Positions 1 to 11,050 of a stretch of DNA of 64,000 nucleotides are shown here, in pieces. The position numbers and the translations under genes were made by a program. Positions within the stretch are counted from its first letter, which is position 1. Every line of letters begins with the position of its first letter. Where the stretch lies: contig OY735213.1 in NCBI GenBank assembly GCA_963457665.1, positions 50,743,785 to 50,807,784 on the forward strand, read 5' to 3'. A model generated the notes under the pieces. The model had not been told where the DNA came from. It ran no database searches and was given only the letters and a program-made list of their open reading frames with translations. The stretch is from Thysanoteuthis rhombus (lineage: Eukaryota > Mollusca > Cephalopoda > Oegopsida > Thysanoteuthidae).

Positions 1-83
1 ATAGGATCTCAGCAAAATTAATGCTAAAAGCTATTGTATTTTTTATCCATATTCTATTGGGGCTTCATTAAACAAGTTGAATA

Positions 84-465
84 TATCCGTACCTTGCATA
101 AATGAATCACCATAGTCCATGTGTGTACTAGAACTAACAGTCTATAATTATCTTAAAAAAATTGATCTTTTATCTGAAACCATCTGAAAAAATATCCACA
201 CAAGATTTGGCCATTGTTGGTCCAAAAAGACCATAGGGACCCCAAAACGCACTTCTTTGGAAAAAAAAACCCAACAAAATGAATTCTTTAAAAGATGCCT
301 AGAGGTGTATTCATGCTAATTTTCAAGGTGTAGCCCCCAAAACATGAACAGGAGTGCATGGAAATACACACACACACACACAGATGAGCAAAGAGAGAAG
401 AATCTGTAACCCATTTGGCTTTTTGGTTGGGCAGGCCATTTGTAGAGCTACAGTAAATCAATACT
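84..465 (+). repeat. R1 interspersed repeat, long copy
   Basis: Copy of a dispersed family seen at least seven times in the window. All copies share the opening TGCATAAATGAATCAC, a run of ATCTAAAAATT-like units, the phrase GACCATAGGGACCC, a CA microsatellite (365-382 here) and a close ending GGTTGGGCAGGCCATTTG. There is no coding capacity and no tRNA promoter boxes. Class is unknown; it could be the non-autonomous remnant of a larger transposon. Confidence 0.75.
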
Positions 466-527
466 TGTGAACGTTTTTGAATGATTCACCCCATAAATCC
501 CAGTTGAGTAGTTTTTTTATTATTTGG

Positions 528-960
528 AAGGTGTGAGAGGTATCAGTTAACAGTACAGAAAATGGAATCAGGTCGAGCATGTCCAAGTTCACAAACAACC
601 TTGGAAAAGGCATGAGTCCATCTCTTTTCCTCCCACTCACCAGCTCTGAGTAAAAATAGCTGGGCAGAGTAGGCTCTCTGGCCCTGAGATGGGTCTAGGA
701 GATGTACACTGATTCCTAACCCTCTTAAGGCAGTTGGATGCTAAGTTTGAAGCCCTTCTGGCAGCTCCTGCATCCAATGCAATGCCAAATGTATCTCACC
801 TTGCTTTCTTTGGACAACATCAGCAAGGGTGAGAGGGAGATTTTGTCGACTTGGTTTCCAAAGATCTCCAGATACTTCACCCAGGCTTCTACCCTGGATT
901 GGTCACTTCAGCGCTATTCCATTGTCTATCAAGACAGAAAGAGGCCTTCTAGGAGAGGAA
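528..960 (+). mobile_element. R5 tRNA-derived SINE
   Basis: The head reads like a worn tRNA: GGTATCAGTTAACAG near the start and a B-box-like CCAAGTTCACAAAC, then the body phrase GGCATGAGTCCATCTCTT. The body (TGGCAGCTCCTGCATCC and CACTTCAGCGCTATTCCATT) recurs at 40764-41148 and inverted at 51205-51422, which proves a dispersed repeat. A 134-residue open frame at 738-1142 crosses this body and has no recognisable domain, so I do not call it a gene. Confidence 0.6.
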
Positions 961-1618
961 ATTATATTCATAAACTAACGAAGTATGAAATATTGATATT
1001 TCTCTCCCTTATAATGAATTCATTCAAAATGTTGTACATAATTTATCAGCACTCCTTTATATTTCTAGATATGTCCATATATCACAATAAGATGCTTTCC
1101 AGTCCATTGGTCGGTCACAATTACATTGGAAAATTGAAATAGGAAGGAAGGAAGATGTGCAATGTTATTTAAGGTGTAACATCATTAGGAAACTAACTGC
1201 TATGATGTTGTAATAGAATGTATAAGTTCAGCATTTTTGTACTTCAAAAAGCCAAAAATGACCAAAAAGCACCAATAATGGCCATTTATGTCTCTTATTG
1301 AGATTAATATCTCAGAATACTTCCATATCACTATATTTTACATGAATGAGAATCAATCGACTCAAAGAAAGACTACATGCTCTTCCTCTTCCTCTTCCGA
1401 CTACTACTATGATGGATGGTGGATGCATTGTTGAACTTATGGTTCTTGTTTTCAAATTTTTAGCTTTGTCAGTTTTTGCTAAAATACAATCCAGCATGCA
1501 TACCAATGTTCTTGTTGCTTGCTAGATTATATGCTTTAAATATTTATAGAAGTTGATTTGTCAAAATATTTCTTTCTAGATCCCACATCAACAGACCGTA
1601 CCTTGAAGCAAAGTAAAA
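961..1618. other. Unassigned AT-rich stretch
   Basis: No gene or family recognised. It holds a short GGAA run near 1141 and otherwise looks like unique intergenic or intronic DNA. Confidence 0.5.
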
Positions 1619-2055
1619 CAGATCTGGTTAATTACACAATAAAAACCATCACGTGACCAGCGTTTTTTGGCAGCATGCTGTGTTGGGGTGATCAAAAAGA
1701 AATTAGAAAAAAGGATGATCAATGAATAAATTATTTCTCTGCTTTTGTTGGGTGGTGATCATCAAAAAAATCTCAATTGAAAAAATGAGTATCAGTGATG
1801 CAGGGCATGAAATAAGGGATCAATTTAGCAAAAACCCATATTACAAATCAAAGCCCCAATTATAAACTTATTTGGGGGGAATTTTCAAACAAAAAAAAAT
1901 TTTTTTCTCTTGACATGAAAAGGAATAAATGTTTCAATTCTCAGCCCTCTAGCTCTATTAGGGTAGAATACATAAATAGCCAGCCAGCCAGACTGACTTG
2001 GAAACTGAAGAAAACTGTTTTTGTGACATTTTTCGTTGACAGTTTCCTATTGACT
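1619..2055 (+). repeat. R2 interspersed repeat
   Basis: Member of the most abundant family in the window. The order of shared phrases is: a start CAGRTCTGGTTA, TTTTGGCAGCATGC, GATCAATGAATAA, GGGATCAATTTAGC, a poly-A/T patch, TCTAGACATGA-like, AGCCCTCTAGCTC, then TAGCCAGCCAGCCAGACTGAC and a final TTGACAGTTT. Length is about 420 bases. There is no open frame and no Pol III boxes. It is followed immediately by an inverted copy, so the two make a large imperfect palindrome. Confidence 0.8.
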
Positions 2056-2065
2056 CTTCTATTCA

Positions 2066-2472
2066 AAACTGTCAACATATGTTTCTTTCAATTTTCAAAT
2101 TGGTTTGGTTGACTATGCATGTATGTAAGTATTTATGTATCATGCACAAAGGTCATATAAATGAAGATAGAAGGCTGAAAATTTAAACATTTACTCCTTA
2201 TGATGTCTGGAAAGAATTTTTTTCAACCCCCATACTTTTTTAAAGGGGGGTCAGCTTGCAATATAAGTTTATGCTGAATTGATCCATTAGTTTGTATCTG
2301 TTTGTTCTTTTGAAAATTCAGACCTTTTTAATGATCGCTGCCTAACAAAAGGTGAGAGTAGTAACTTATTCATTCATCACCCCTTTTTCTAATTGTTTAC
2401 CCCCAACACGGCATGCTAACAAAAGGTTTTGGTTGCATAACTGTTTCAATTGAATGACAAACCAAACCGTTC
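2066..2472 (-). repeat. R2 interspersed repeat, inverted partner
   Basis: Same family as 1619-2055 on the opposite strand. AAACTGTCAACATATG at its left end is the reverse complement of the family's right end, and CACGGCATGCTAACAAAAG corresponds to the TTTTGGCAGCATGC phrase. Only about ten bases separate the two arms. Confidence 0.8.
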
Positions 2473-2599
2473 TATCCACCACATCAATTCATACAATAAA
2501 AAGAACAATTCAGTTAAAAAAACCCTGTGGAAGCCACCAATTTCTAATTTATCATAAACAATGTTCCCTCTAATTTTTAGCCGTCAGTGTTTACAAAAA

Positions 2600-3018
2600 T
2601 TTGATGTTGTCCACACGGAACTTAACCAAGAGACAGACCCGTAAGCTGAGAACCATGCAACGTGCACATGAAAGAATAATGCTGGGCCTCACATGGAGAG
2701 ACCACAAAACAGCACAGTACATCCGGGAAAAGACAAGAGTTAGAGACATCATAGAATCCATAAAAAATCTCAAATGGCGGTGGGCTGGCCATGTTGAAAG
2801 AATGGCTGACAATCGATGGACATCAAGACTCACAACATGGATTCCCCAAGACCACATGCGCAACCGAGGCCGGCAAAATGTTAGATGGAGAGACGAGCTA
2901 GACAAGTTCAGGAAGTACTGGCTCCATGACGCCCATGATAGAGAAGTGTGGCAAATCCTAGGGAAGGTCTATGTCCAACGACAGACGCTAAAAGACTGAT
3001 GATGATGATGATGATGAA
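2600..3018 (+). mobile_element. RTE-clade LINE, 3' end fragment with open C-terminal frame
   Basis: An uninterrupted frame at 2601-2999 gives 132 residues of the C-terminus of an RTE endonuclease-reverse transcriptase. Typical phrases are LTKRQTRKLRTMQRAHERIM, YIREKTRVRDIIESI, KWRWAGHVERMADNRW and HDREVWQILGKVYVQ. The frame ends KD-stop and the stop codon begins the element's TGA-repeat tail (2997-3016), so every unit of the tail is an in-frame stop. The rest of the LINE is missing, as expected for 5'-truncated retrotransposition. This is the best preserved copy of this domain in the window, so probably the youngest. Confidence 0.9.
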
Positions 3019-3210
3019 ATTACGTGAACAATGAATGCTTGTAGAAATTGTTCAGAGATCATTTTGGTCAGTAAAACAGTATTGGCATGTTTTGGTAAAA
3101 TAGAGATATGATTGCATTCTATTAAATAATATATTTAGTCAAGATTTTATCATTTACTTTACACTACATTGTTCAATTTAGAGTTCCATTAAATGAAATT
3201 TCAGTGGAAG

Positions 3211-3660
3211 GTAGCAAAGGGTTCTATTCCTTTTTATGTATGTGTGTGCTTATATGTTTATGTTTGCGTATTCCAGTGTTTCTGGCCGTACTGTTTTGTC
3301 TGCTGACTTAAAAATTAGCATCAGTTCTAGACCCCCTCTAACAATAGCTTTATTGATTTCTTGAAAAAATGCATCTCTAACTATTTGGTGCCCTTATTCT
3401 GATGTGTTTATTAATAACATTTAGATCCTCCTGAATCCAGATGTTTCTAGACATTTTTTTAATTCTGTTTTAGATGTTTTCCAATTGAAAACACTTGTGA
3501 TGTCATAAAATGAATTTATTCTGACCATATTTATTCATGGATGGAATTTTCTCACATCATATTTTTATATTGTACTTCAAATTTTGATGGTATGGTTGTT
3601 CAATTATTGACTGTAATGACAAGCTTTTCTTATTTTCATCTGAAGCAATATCAAAATAAA
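3211..3660 (+). repeat. R3 interspersed repeat
   Basis: Copies share GGGTTCTAT, GTTTATGT...TTCCAG, CTGTTTTGTC, GCATCAGTTCTA, TTTATTAATAACATTTAGAT, GACCATATTTATTC and CAAATTTTGATG. Other copies lie at 27066, 53461 and 60852 (plus) and at 60029 (minus). No coding capacity recognised. Confidence 0.65.
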
Positions 3661-3729
3661 TCGATAACAATAACACCCATCAATTCTCATATTATTATCA
3701 ACTTTCTGAAAAATTCAAGTATATTTATT

Positions 3730-3910
3730 GATTACAACATTATTCTAGGTAATTTTTGTGTGCTCATTAATTTCTTCTATGCGCTGGTTACAAAATTTGT
3801 GCATGCGCACAAATTAATGACTACTACATTATTTTGGGTAACTTTTGCGCACACATCAATTTCCTTTGTGCACTGGTTGAGAAACATGTGTATATGCACA
3901 CAGCTTAGAG
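3730..3910. repeat. Tandem pair of about 89-bp units
   Basis: Two diverged units (3730-3818 and 3819-3910) share ACATTATT, GGTAA.TTTTG.G, a purine/pyrimidine-alternating GTGCATGCGCAC core and a CTGGTT block. They sit against the right end of the hAT element and match its usual subterminal-repeat position. A related single unit is at 24240-24335. Confidence 0.6.
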
Positions 3911-3927
3911 GGAACTATGATCATAAG

Positions 3928-4804
3928 TCTTATTTTATCTCCAGTTCACCTCCATGGAATTGGAAAATTTAGTGTCTCTCACTTGAGAAAACTGGCTTCC
4001 TTAGGATCAATACTGCAGCTCAAGGCTGGATATACCTTGCAGATGTAATGTTAAGAAATTCGCAAAAACACGAGTTTCTTTTGAAAACATAACTGAATAA
4101 GAGGCAATAGCATGACTTACTTAATACACCTCACAGATTAACTGAAGGAATTACTGTAGAAGATTTTTTTTGTTTACTTTCAGTCACCCTAAGCAATGCC
4201 TTTCAGCAACTTTTCACATTCACAAGTTATTTATGCTACAGAATTAAGATTAGTAAAGAAAAATGTCAAAATAACTTTTTGATGCTAAAATTGTGAAGTT
4301 GGAAACACAAAATCATGACATGTGTAACAGGAAGACAAAAAACGACTAAAAAAAAAGCAAAAAGAGAGTTAAAATGACTTGTAAGAGCTTGGAACACTAA
4401 AAATGAAGAGTAAATAGAAAATTTTATGAAAAGACTTAACATCTGTCAAGGCGCTTGTTCACTCAAGATTTAAAAATGTCGAGATAATACTTGTCTGGAA
4501 AACAATCAGGTGGGAGTTTATTTTACATAGCAGATGTTCTTGAGAAGAAGTTATTTGCATGGAATTTGCAACAAGTCTTTGATATATCTAAAAAGTATGG
4601 ATGTGCCTTAATTGCGCAGTTTTAACTGAAAATACCTGGACAGGTAACATACTTTATCTGAACACCTTCAATGGAAGTAAGAGTTCAAAAGTGCCACCTT
4701 GAAATATTACAATGATCAGACAAGGGCTGGAGTTTTGGGAAAAGCTTATCACTCACTAGTCCATGAATTTCCTTCTATACTCTCTCTCCTTAACCATTAA
4801 GTAT
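3928..4804. other. Unassigned AT-rich stretch
   Basis: No gene or repeat family recognised on either strand. Confidence 0.5.
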
Positions 4805-5778
4805 TACCATATTTTTTTGTGTATAACACAATTTTCTTATAATACAAGTACTAGCTTTTGAGGTGAAAAGTAGGCATGAAATTGTAGTCTTTTGTATAAC
4901 ACAGTTACTCGATTCGGCATTACAGTTCAGCAGTCACCAAAGCTTTTTGGCATCTATATTTGTGTACTGCAGTTATACAATGAATGTCCACTATTCTCAT
5001 TTTTGTGAGCTCTTAAAATTGTAATTATCTAAATTTCATCAAATTCAAATAACATAAGAAAAAAAAACAAAGTTCTTACCTGACTTTGAAGCCATTGTTT
5101 TTTAATTATGTTTTTTTTTTAATTAAATTATTTGTAATCAATGGGTTGGCTGAATGGGTAATAAACAGCATCAAGAATGAACTCAGCATATGGAGTTTAA
5201 ACTCTGGTGGAACACTTAGAGTTCACTATGTACTAATAATGCTCATGGGAAAGGCATGATTCCATCTCTCTTTTTGGCTTTGGAAGAAGTGAGTGATGCC
5301 ATTTTAGGGTGGCCTCTAAGTCTACTTCACAAATTGCAAATGGGCTAAGAAATAATGTGATATATGGAGCCCAACCAGGAATGGCATAGCTTTCTTAAGG
5401 GTTCTACTTATTTTTTACTAGGATATTTGTTCCGTACATGGTCTGCAGGAAAGAAATGATCATTGTGGTACTCAAATATCCTTTCAACCTTCAGCCCCTG
5501 CACCTTCAGCTCAAATTATTTTTTTTCTAAACTGCTGTTGATTCACCACTGAAATGGTTTTGTCTAATTCATTTCATTTTTACAGTTGCTGCATGAGTCA
5601 AATATATTTTATACAAGTGAGAAATTGCATCACCTCTGTCATTAAATGGGCTAAATTTTAGTAACATATAAAAAGAAATTTTTGGTATACATTTGGGATA
5701 ACAAAAACCCCACCCCAACCCGTTTTTGCTCAGATTTTGGTAGGAAATTTTTCGTGTTATACACATAGAAATACAGTA
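4805..5778. mobile_element. TIR transposon of about 1 kb carrying a SINE
   Basis: The left end TACCATATTTTTTTGTGTAT and the right end, reverse complement TACTGTATTTCTATGTGTAT, form inverted repeats of about 35 bases that continue with AACACRA. Ends of the type TACYGTATWTWTYYGTGTA also occur at 25030 and 41155, so the family is dispersed. No transposase frame is visible. An R5-type SINE lies inside. Confidence 0.65.
5140..5350 (+). mobile_element. tRNA-derived SINE (R5 family), nested
   Basis: A Pol III A-box-like TGGCTGAATGGGTA (5147-5160) and a B-box-like GGAGTTTAAACTCTGG (5192-5207) are spaced as in a tRNA. Next comes GGCATGATTCCATCTCT, shared with the SINE at 528-960, and a tail (GTGATGCCATTTTAGG, CTACTTCACAAATTGCAAAT) that recurs inverted near 48130-48210. 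It lies within the TIR element at 4805-5778, so it inserted after that element or was carried with it. Confidence 0.6.
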
Positions 5779-6475
5779 ATTTTAGTAGTCATCCAAATTA
5801 TACATCTACAATACTGCTCATATATTATTCGTCTCGGGCAATTATTGATTTCACAAAAAGTCAACACTTAACCTATAACACTCTGCATTCTTTTTCAAGA
5901 TTTTATGTACTTAGTAACTCTAAAAGCCTGTAGCTTTGTGTCCATTCATGTATGACTGAAATTGACATGAAATTGAAATGACAACACAGCCTAGCACCAA
6001 CCATGAGTGGACGGAACCGTAACAGGTTCGATGTGATTAGGAAGCAAAGGACAACATCTGGCACAGACAAAAGTTATCAAATATTCAAAGAATATACGAG
6101 ACAACAGTAAACAAATGCTAGAATCATGATGGGTAAAGACTACAGGGAGATTTCAGGCTGCTAAGTAGACAAGCAAAACGCGATAAGGAGCAGTCACGTC
6201 TGCGCATGACAATACGTAATTCGTATGTTATATATAGGCCATGTTTAAACCTGGTCCGCTTTTAAATATAGTTTGTTAACACTCAAGATTATTATTTGTA
6301 ATTCTATGATGGTAAAAGGAGGGGCTACCTAATATTCTAGAGGTTATGTCGCAGCGTCATAGTATAAAGATTCAAACATACAATAGTGGGGTGATCGGAA
6401 TCTCTTGCACTGAACTAAAATTTGATGACCTTATATTGTCTTATTTAATGTAAGAATTTGACTATGATTAATTAA
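5779..6475. other. Unassigned stretch with a GC-richer island
   Basis: Positions 5990-6260 are less AT-rich than the surroundings and include GGTTCGATGTG and a TATATATAGGCC block. I could not find paired ends, a coding frame or a second copy. Confidence 0.4.
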
Positions 6476-7075
6476 TTATTATTAACCAATGAAATATCTG
6501 CCATCACCTGAGGCCGAGCTACGTTTTGGGGTCTTTAAAGCTTGAACTGTTATAGGGACCCTTCGCAACCAGTGACACCAGAGCAACATCCAACAAGGTC
6601 CAAAGGGGCTCAAGACCCAAAGAGCCCTGCTACCCTTGCAAGGACCTAAAGGTCCAAAGGCCAGAGAATGAGTTGATAAGGAGGGATCCTTGCAGTGTGT
6701 TCTCTTCCACAAGATGGTCTGAGTCACCACTGTTATCTTCTTCAATGAAGCTTAGGCAAATCCATGGCTATTATTTATCTGCTACCACTAGAGAGCACAT
6801 TGATTTAGATATCCTTTTGCTCAGCAACCGATAGTTTTTCTCTCTGGTTAATCTGTACAAAAGCTGTATCGATTTTGTTGAAAAATACACTCATTAAACA
6901 AAAAGTTACTTCTGGGGGCCCCTCCAGGATTCAGGGACCCTGAAACTTGAGCTTCATTAGTTTCATAGTAAATCTGCCACGAGAGATCACATATTTCTCC
7001 TAATCTATACGTTATTGAGAGGTGTTAACAAGCCTTTCTCACTTTCTTGATAAAGCTGCACACTGCTGTAACTTT
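6476..7075. other. GC-richer repeat-like stretch
   Basis: Blocks such as AGGTCCAAAGGGGCTC and GGCCCCTCCAGGATTCAGGG resemble transposon interior sequence. An 87-residue frame on the minus strand (6482-6745) has no recognisable domain. Not classified. Confidence 0.35.
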
Positions 7076-7298
7076 ATGATGGCAGACAACCAATGGACAT
7101 CACAACTCACAACATGGATCCCCAGAGATCAAATACGCAACAGAGGCCGGCAGAATATGAGATGGCGAAACAGATGGTCCAGGAAATATTAGGTCTGTGA
7201 CACCCACAATAGAGAGATGCAGTGAATCCTGAGGAAGGTTTATATCTAACAATGGACAATAAAAGAGTAATGATGTTGATGTTGATGATGATGACGAT
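7076..7298 (+). mobile_element. RTE LINE 3' tail
   Basis: Homologous to the last 70 codons and 3' tail of the copy at 2600-3018: GATGGCAGACAACCAATGGA, GGATCCCCAGAGATCA, AACAGAGGCCGGCAGAATAT and TCTAACAATGGACAATAAAA, ending in GATGTTGATGATGATGACGA. The frame is interrupted. Confidence 0.8.
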
Positions 7299-8714
7299 TT
7301 TTTTTTTCTTTTCAAGACGAATGAAATACATCCTATACCTACGTACTTAGATTTTTCACCCCAGCAACTGTGCATGGATCAAGAGTTTGTTTTTTTTTCA
7401 AACATTACATGGTTAATACTACAAAAACATATATATATATATTAAGAGAAACCTACAGAAGTGAGTTTGAATGTGTTTGGAAAAAAATGAAATCATGAAT
7501 ATCACCAGTTTGAAAACAAAATGTATTACAGAATAGAACTAAAATAAAAACTAAAAGTGTACAACATTCAACTTGTTTTCTCCTTAGCCTATTCTGTAAA
7601 CAATGAATATATTCTGACTTGTCAGGCCATTGTCCACTTGACAAATGCATCCAGGTTCAACAAATCTTTTTGGAAATATTTTTAAAATCACAATGATGAT
7701 ATGTGCCATTCTTAGGACATTAGCAAGACCAAAAAGAATAGACTTGAGTGAGCTATTTCAATTCTTTTGCTTTACAAACAAAATATGCCAACCAGTGTCT
7801 CTCTGAAATGAGTGAAATTACCAAGTAAACAATTGATTATCCAAGTTATATACAGTGCCAAACAGGGTCATCTAAACCTCTAGCTACGTCACCTGTTTTT
7901 GAAAGGAATGCCCATTGACCCCTAGCAATACCTTTGTGGAACCTCAGGGGTCCATGACACTCAGATTGCAAACCATTGCACCAAACCTCAAGGTGCTTAG
8001 TCCCCTGGGTGCCCAAATCTCCAGTCACGCCCTGGGTACCAGACCATTCGCCCTGCTTCCAGAAAACTGGCAATTTTTCATACTGGTAAGTTTTGAATAT
8101 GACAGGCCTCCTTCATGGCAGTTTACCATTACGTCTGCTTAATTTTCATGGCATACCCCAGGTGTGGAATTGTTTTCAGAAGAAGATTAGTAGATTAATA
8201 CCGATTAAATAGACTTTGCTTTTTGTTATGAACAATTTCATTCTTCACCGTTCTTTGTTTAGTTTTCATTGTATATTTTATATTCAGTATATCTGAGAAT
8301 TTCAAGTGGATCAGTGAAGATTGAACAGACCTTCATTCAGAGGTGTAATGATTTATATGTTAAATACAATTTCTTTATTTACTTTTCATTTTCTATTTAT
8401 TTACAGATCAAGCTTCTTTCTAGAAATCCTGAAAATCCTGGAATTTGGATCACCTCTAGTACTAACCTCCTTGGATAAATGGTCTGCTTAATTTGGAGCA
8501 ATGAGGGAAGAGAGATTATCGGGAATTTACAAATTAAAATGGGGAAAAAAAAACATCAGTCTTTATTGGTCAACAGTATTTTTGTTGAGTACACTTTTAA
8601 CATGAGAGAAAAATATGAAACAGAAAATAAACCCATAAAAACCATCACCATGTTGATGTTTTCATAAATGCAATGAGAAATATTCATGAGATAAAGAATA
8701 GAGAAAAAATCTTT
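7299..8714. other. Mostly unassigned; hAT-like end near 7890-7980
   Basis: Read on the minus strand, CAATGGTTTGCAATCTG followed by GACCCCTGAGG resembles the CAGTGGTTCYCAAYCTG ends of hAT elements. I could not find its partner end. The remainder is AT-rich with no recognised feature. Confidence 0.35.
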
Positions 8715-9017
8715 GACCCCAAAACTGAGAACCATGCAATGGATTCAGGAGAGAATCATGCTCAACATCACATGGAAAGATCACACGACAGCACAGTATA
8801 TTTGAGGAAATTACAGGAGTCAGAGATATCATAGAATCCATTAGAGAACTGTTCATGTAGCCATGGGCATCATGAATCAAAATATGGATCCCCAGAGATC
8901 ATATGTGAAACCGTGGCCAGCAGAGAATTAGATAGCAAGACAAATTTGACAAGCTCAGAAAGTACTGTTTGGCAAACTTTTGGAAAGGTCTATGTCCAAC
9001 GTCGGACACTAAAAGGC

Positions 9018-9048
<31 letters not shown>
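8715..9048 (+). mobile_element. RTE LINE 3' tail
   Basis: The start AAAACTGAGAACCATGCAAT and the body ATCATGCTCAACATCACATG match the RTE C-terminal region, followed by GTCTATGTCCAACGTCGGAC and a TGATGA repeat tail (9020-9047). It has several frame breaks and a small internal deletion relative to 2600-3018. Confidence 0.85.
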
Positions 9049-9049
<1 letters not shown>

Positions 9050-9117
9050 GTTATATCTCCAAATCCTGTTTTGTGAAAATCTTGCTTTCTTGTTCACACA
9101 ACTTTGCAATATCATCA

Positions 9118-9570
9118 TTTTAACTGTTATAGATAATGCATTCTGACCATAATTGCTTCCAAACTCCATGCTTTCTTTTTAGGTCTGCAAACTTCTTTCT
9201 AAGAACGTTCAATGTTGTCTAATGCCATTTTTATGTCAAATTTTATCCAGTATGATCTGACGTTTAAATCACCATCCGGAGTTGCAGTAATTGGTTGCTT
9301 CATTGTTTCTCTGTGGTCATAAGTTTTAAAGTTTGCAATTATACCTTGATCCATGGGCTTGAGAAATTAAGTTGGGTTGGTTGTAAGAGACACAATTTTG
9401 ATAAGCAAAGCGACATCATCAAGATTGGGAGGGTGACCAGAAGCATTGGCTAAAATTAGTAAGGCTTTATTGGCTAAGTTCTGACCTGTATTATACTGTA
9501 CAATAAAAGGTACAAAAAATTTGTTGAATCCTTTCAGTAAAGTATCTTTATTGACAAACAGTATTGTTTG
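9118..9570 (-). pseudogene. Tigger/pogo-type transposase fragment
   Basis: Read on the minus strand, one frame gives GFNKFFVPFIVQY, NKALLILANASGHPPNLDDV, PMDQGIIANFKTY, ITATPDGDLNVRSYWIKFDI and KMALDNIE. After a shift it continues GVWKQLWSECIIYNS. This is the DDE catalytic and C-terminal part of Tigger/CENPB-like transposases of the pogo branch of Tc1/mariner. Related proteins have LLLDNAPGH and PPNTTSLIQPMDQGIIA in these places. Here the catalytic Asp of LLLDN is Ala, and a stop codon interrupts the stretch before PMDQG. The N-terminal helix-turn-helix and CENPB domains are not seen. It is a dead fragment; I found no paired ends. Confidence 0.8.
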
Positions 9571-9933
9571 ATAATGGAGTGAATCAAGAAGTCAAGATAA
9601 TGTCTTGCTATTGAAGCATGGACTGTGTACTATGCAAAATACTTGTGTGCAATTGCCAGTGTCAGAACAATTTTTTTTTACACATCCTACTAATCGTGTG
9701 AGCTAGTACGACAAGCAGTACAAGTCTCTCCAGTATTCCGGTGTGGGCTGTCTTAAAAAAGAATAATATTGAAGCAGTAAAACTAGCATCCTAAGGGTTA
9801 TTATGAATCATCGCCATCTAAATATGCTGCTTTTTACCTCTGAAATTAAGCAGTGGCGTTGGTAAGATCAAGTTACTTAGATGAAAATATTACCAGTAAG
9901 GTTTGAGGTATAATGTTATGAATTTATCACGGG
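9571..9933. other. Unassigned; possible upstream part of the Tigger relic
   Basis: May hold decayed upstream sequence of the minus-strand transposase, but I cannot read a convincing frame. Confidence 0.3.
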
Positions 9934-10083
9934 CATAAAGGAAGGGACCAATTTATCCTAAACTTTCATTGCAAATTATACCCTCCAATAAAAATCGATG
10001 GGGGGGGGATTTCCAAAGAACAATATATTCCTTACTCATAGAAGGGTGTGTGTGCAAAGTTTCAAGTTTATACTATGAACAGT

Positions 10084-10121
<38 letters not shown>

Positions 10122-10131
10122 CATACATACA

Positions 10132-10160
<29 letters not shown>
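9934..10160 (+). repeat. Partial R2 repeat with GATA and CATA microsatellites
   Basis: GGGACCAATTTATCC, then CAAATTATACCCTCCAAT and a G-run match the middle of R2. It is followed by (GATA)n at about 10085-10121 and (CATA)n at 10122-10158. Other R2 copies carry short ACATACATA or AGATAGATA blocks, so these arrays may have expanded from the R2 sequence. Confidence 0.55.
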
Positions 10161-10164
<4 letters not shown>

Positions 10165-10845
10165 TTAAATGTCAGAATACATGAATAACCTCAACCAAGC
10201 AACGGTGATTAAACCCAGTCTGTTTTGGTTGGCTGTGAATAATAGGCTAAACATTCTGATGAATTAATCAAAAGTCAATCAAATTATCAGATGTTCTTGT
10301 AGATCATCAGACTACCATGCGGTATCCCTCATAGCATTTCTAGGGACAGTAGGGTCACTTAGTAAAGCAGACAACAGATTATGTTGGGTTACATGGTATA
10401 TGCAGCTGAGAGTAATTTCAGACTCAACATATTGGGAGAGGTGGACTTATGTCATTCCCAAACACATTAGTGCGAAGTGGTACAGACTACCTCAACCAGA
10501 ATTTGAACTAAGTTTACCGATTCCATTCTCTATGCTGTTAACTGTTAAGTTAACTCTGCACCTTCCATTGAATGGACTAGATTAATTTCTCAATCTAAAA
10601 AGGAATTTTTTAAAAAAGTTCTGATTAAATGACAATCAGCTTGCAAATTCATGATAATCAATATCTGTTGTGTTATACAGATGTGAACTTCAAGGAGTAT
10701 TTTCAAAAGAGATGGTGTAAGGGAGAGATGTGACATGGGGTAAAAAATCCAAACAAAAAAAAGTGCAGTGCTTAAACCCTGAATAATATGTCAAAATTGA
10801 GTCCTGGCAACCAATCTTGATATGTCTGATCTATTTGCAATACCT
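10161..10845. other. Unassigned AT-rich stretch
   Basis: Nothing recognised. Confidence 0.5.
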
Positions 10846-11050
10846 GACACAAAAAAGGAACCAATTTAGGATAAACTTACATCGTAAATTGCTCTCCTCA
10901 AACTTATTTTGATGATTTTTTTAAAAATTTGTAGACATTATAAGGAGTAAATGCTTGAATTTCTAGCCCTTTAGCTCTATTGATACAGTATGTACAAGTC
11001 ATACTTACACACATAAATAGCCTGACACATAACTATGTCGGTTTCTAGGA
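10846..11050 (+). repeat. Partial R2 repeat
   Basis: GGAACCAATTTAGGATAAAC, TAAGGAGTAAATGCTTGAAT, TAGCCCTTTAGCTC and a shortened ATAAATAGCC...ACT block follow the R2 order. The first third of the family is missing. Confidence 0.6.

Larger units (their letters stand above)
2559..3919. mobile_element. hAT-type DNA transposon, non-autonomous, with nested insertions
   Basis: The left end CAATGTTCCCTCTAA and the right end, reverse complement CATAGTTCCCTCTAA, form terminal inverted repeats. Flanking 8-mers ATCATAAA (2551-2558) and ATCATAAG (3920-3927) match at 7 of 8 positions, the target-site size of the hAT superfamily. The CA(A/T)TGTTCCCTCTAA type of end is well known among hAT elements. The interior holds an RTE LINE tail, an R3 repeat and a tandem pair of 89-bp subterminal units rich in GTGCGCAC. 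No transposase frame is present. Confidence 0.75.

Noticed and set aside
738-1142. 134-residue frame as a host gene
   Set aside because: It crosses the body of a dispersed SINE-like repeat found twice more in the window and has no domain.
5990-6390. Possible solo LTR (TATA-box-like block, GC-richer)
   Set aside because: No paired TG/CA ends, target duplication, primer site or second copy could be shown.
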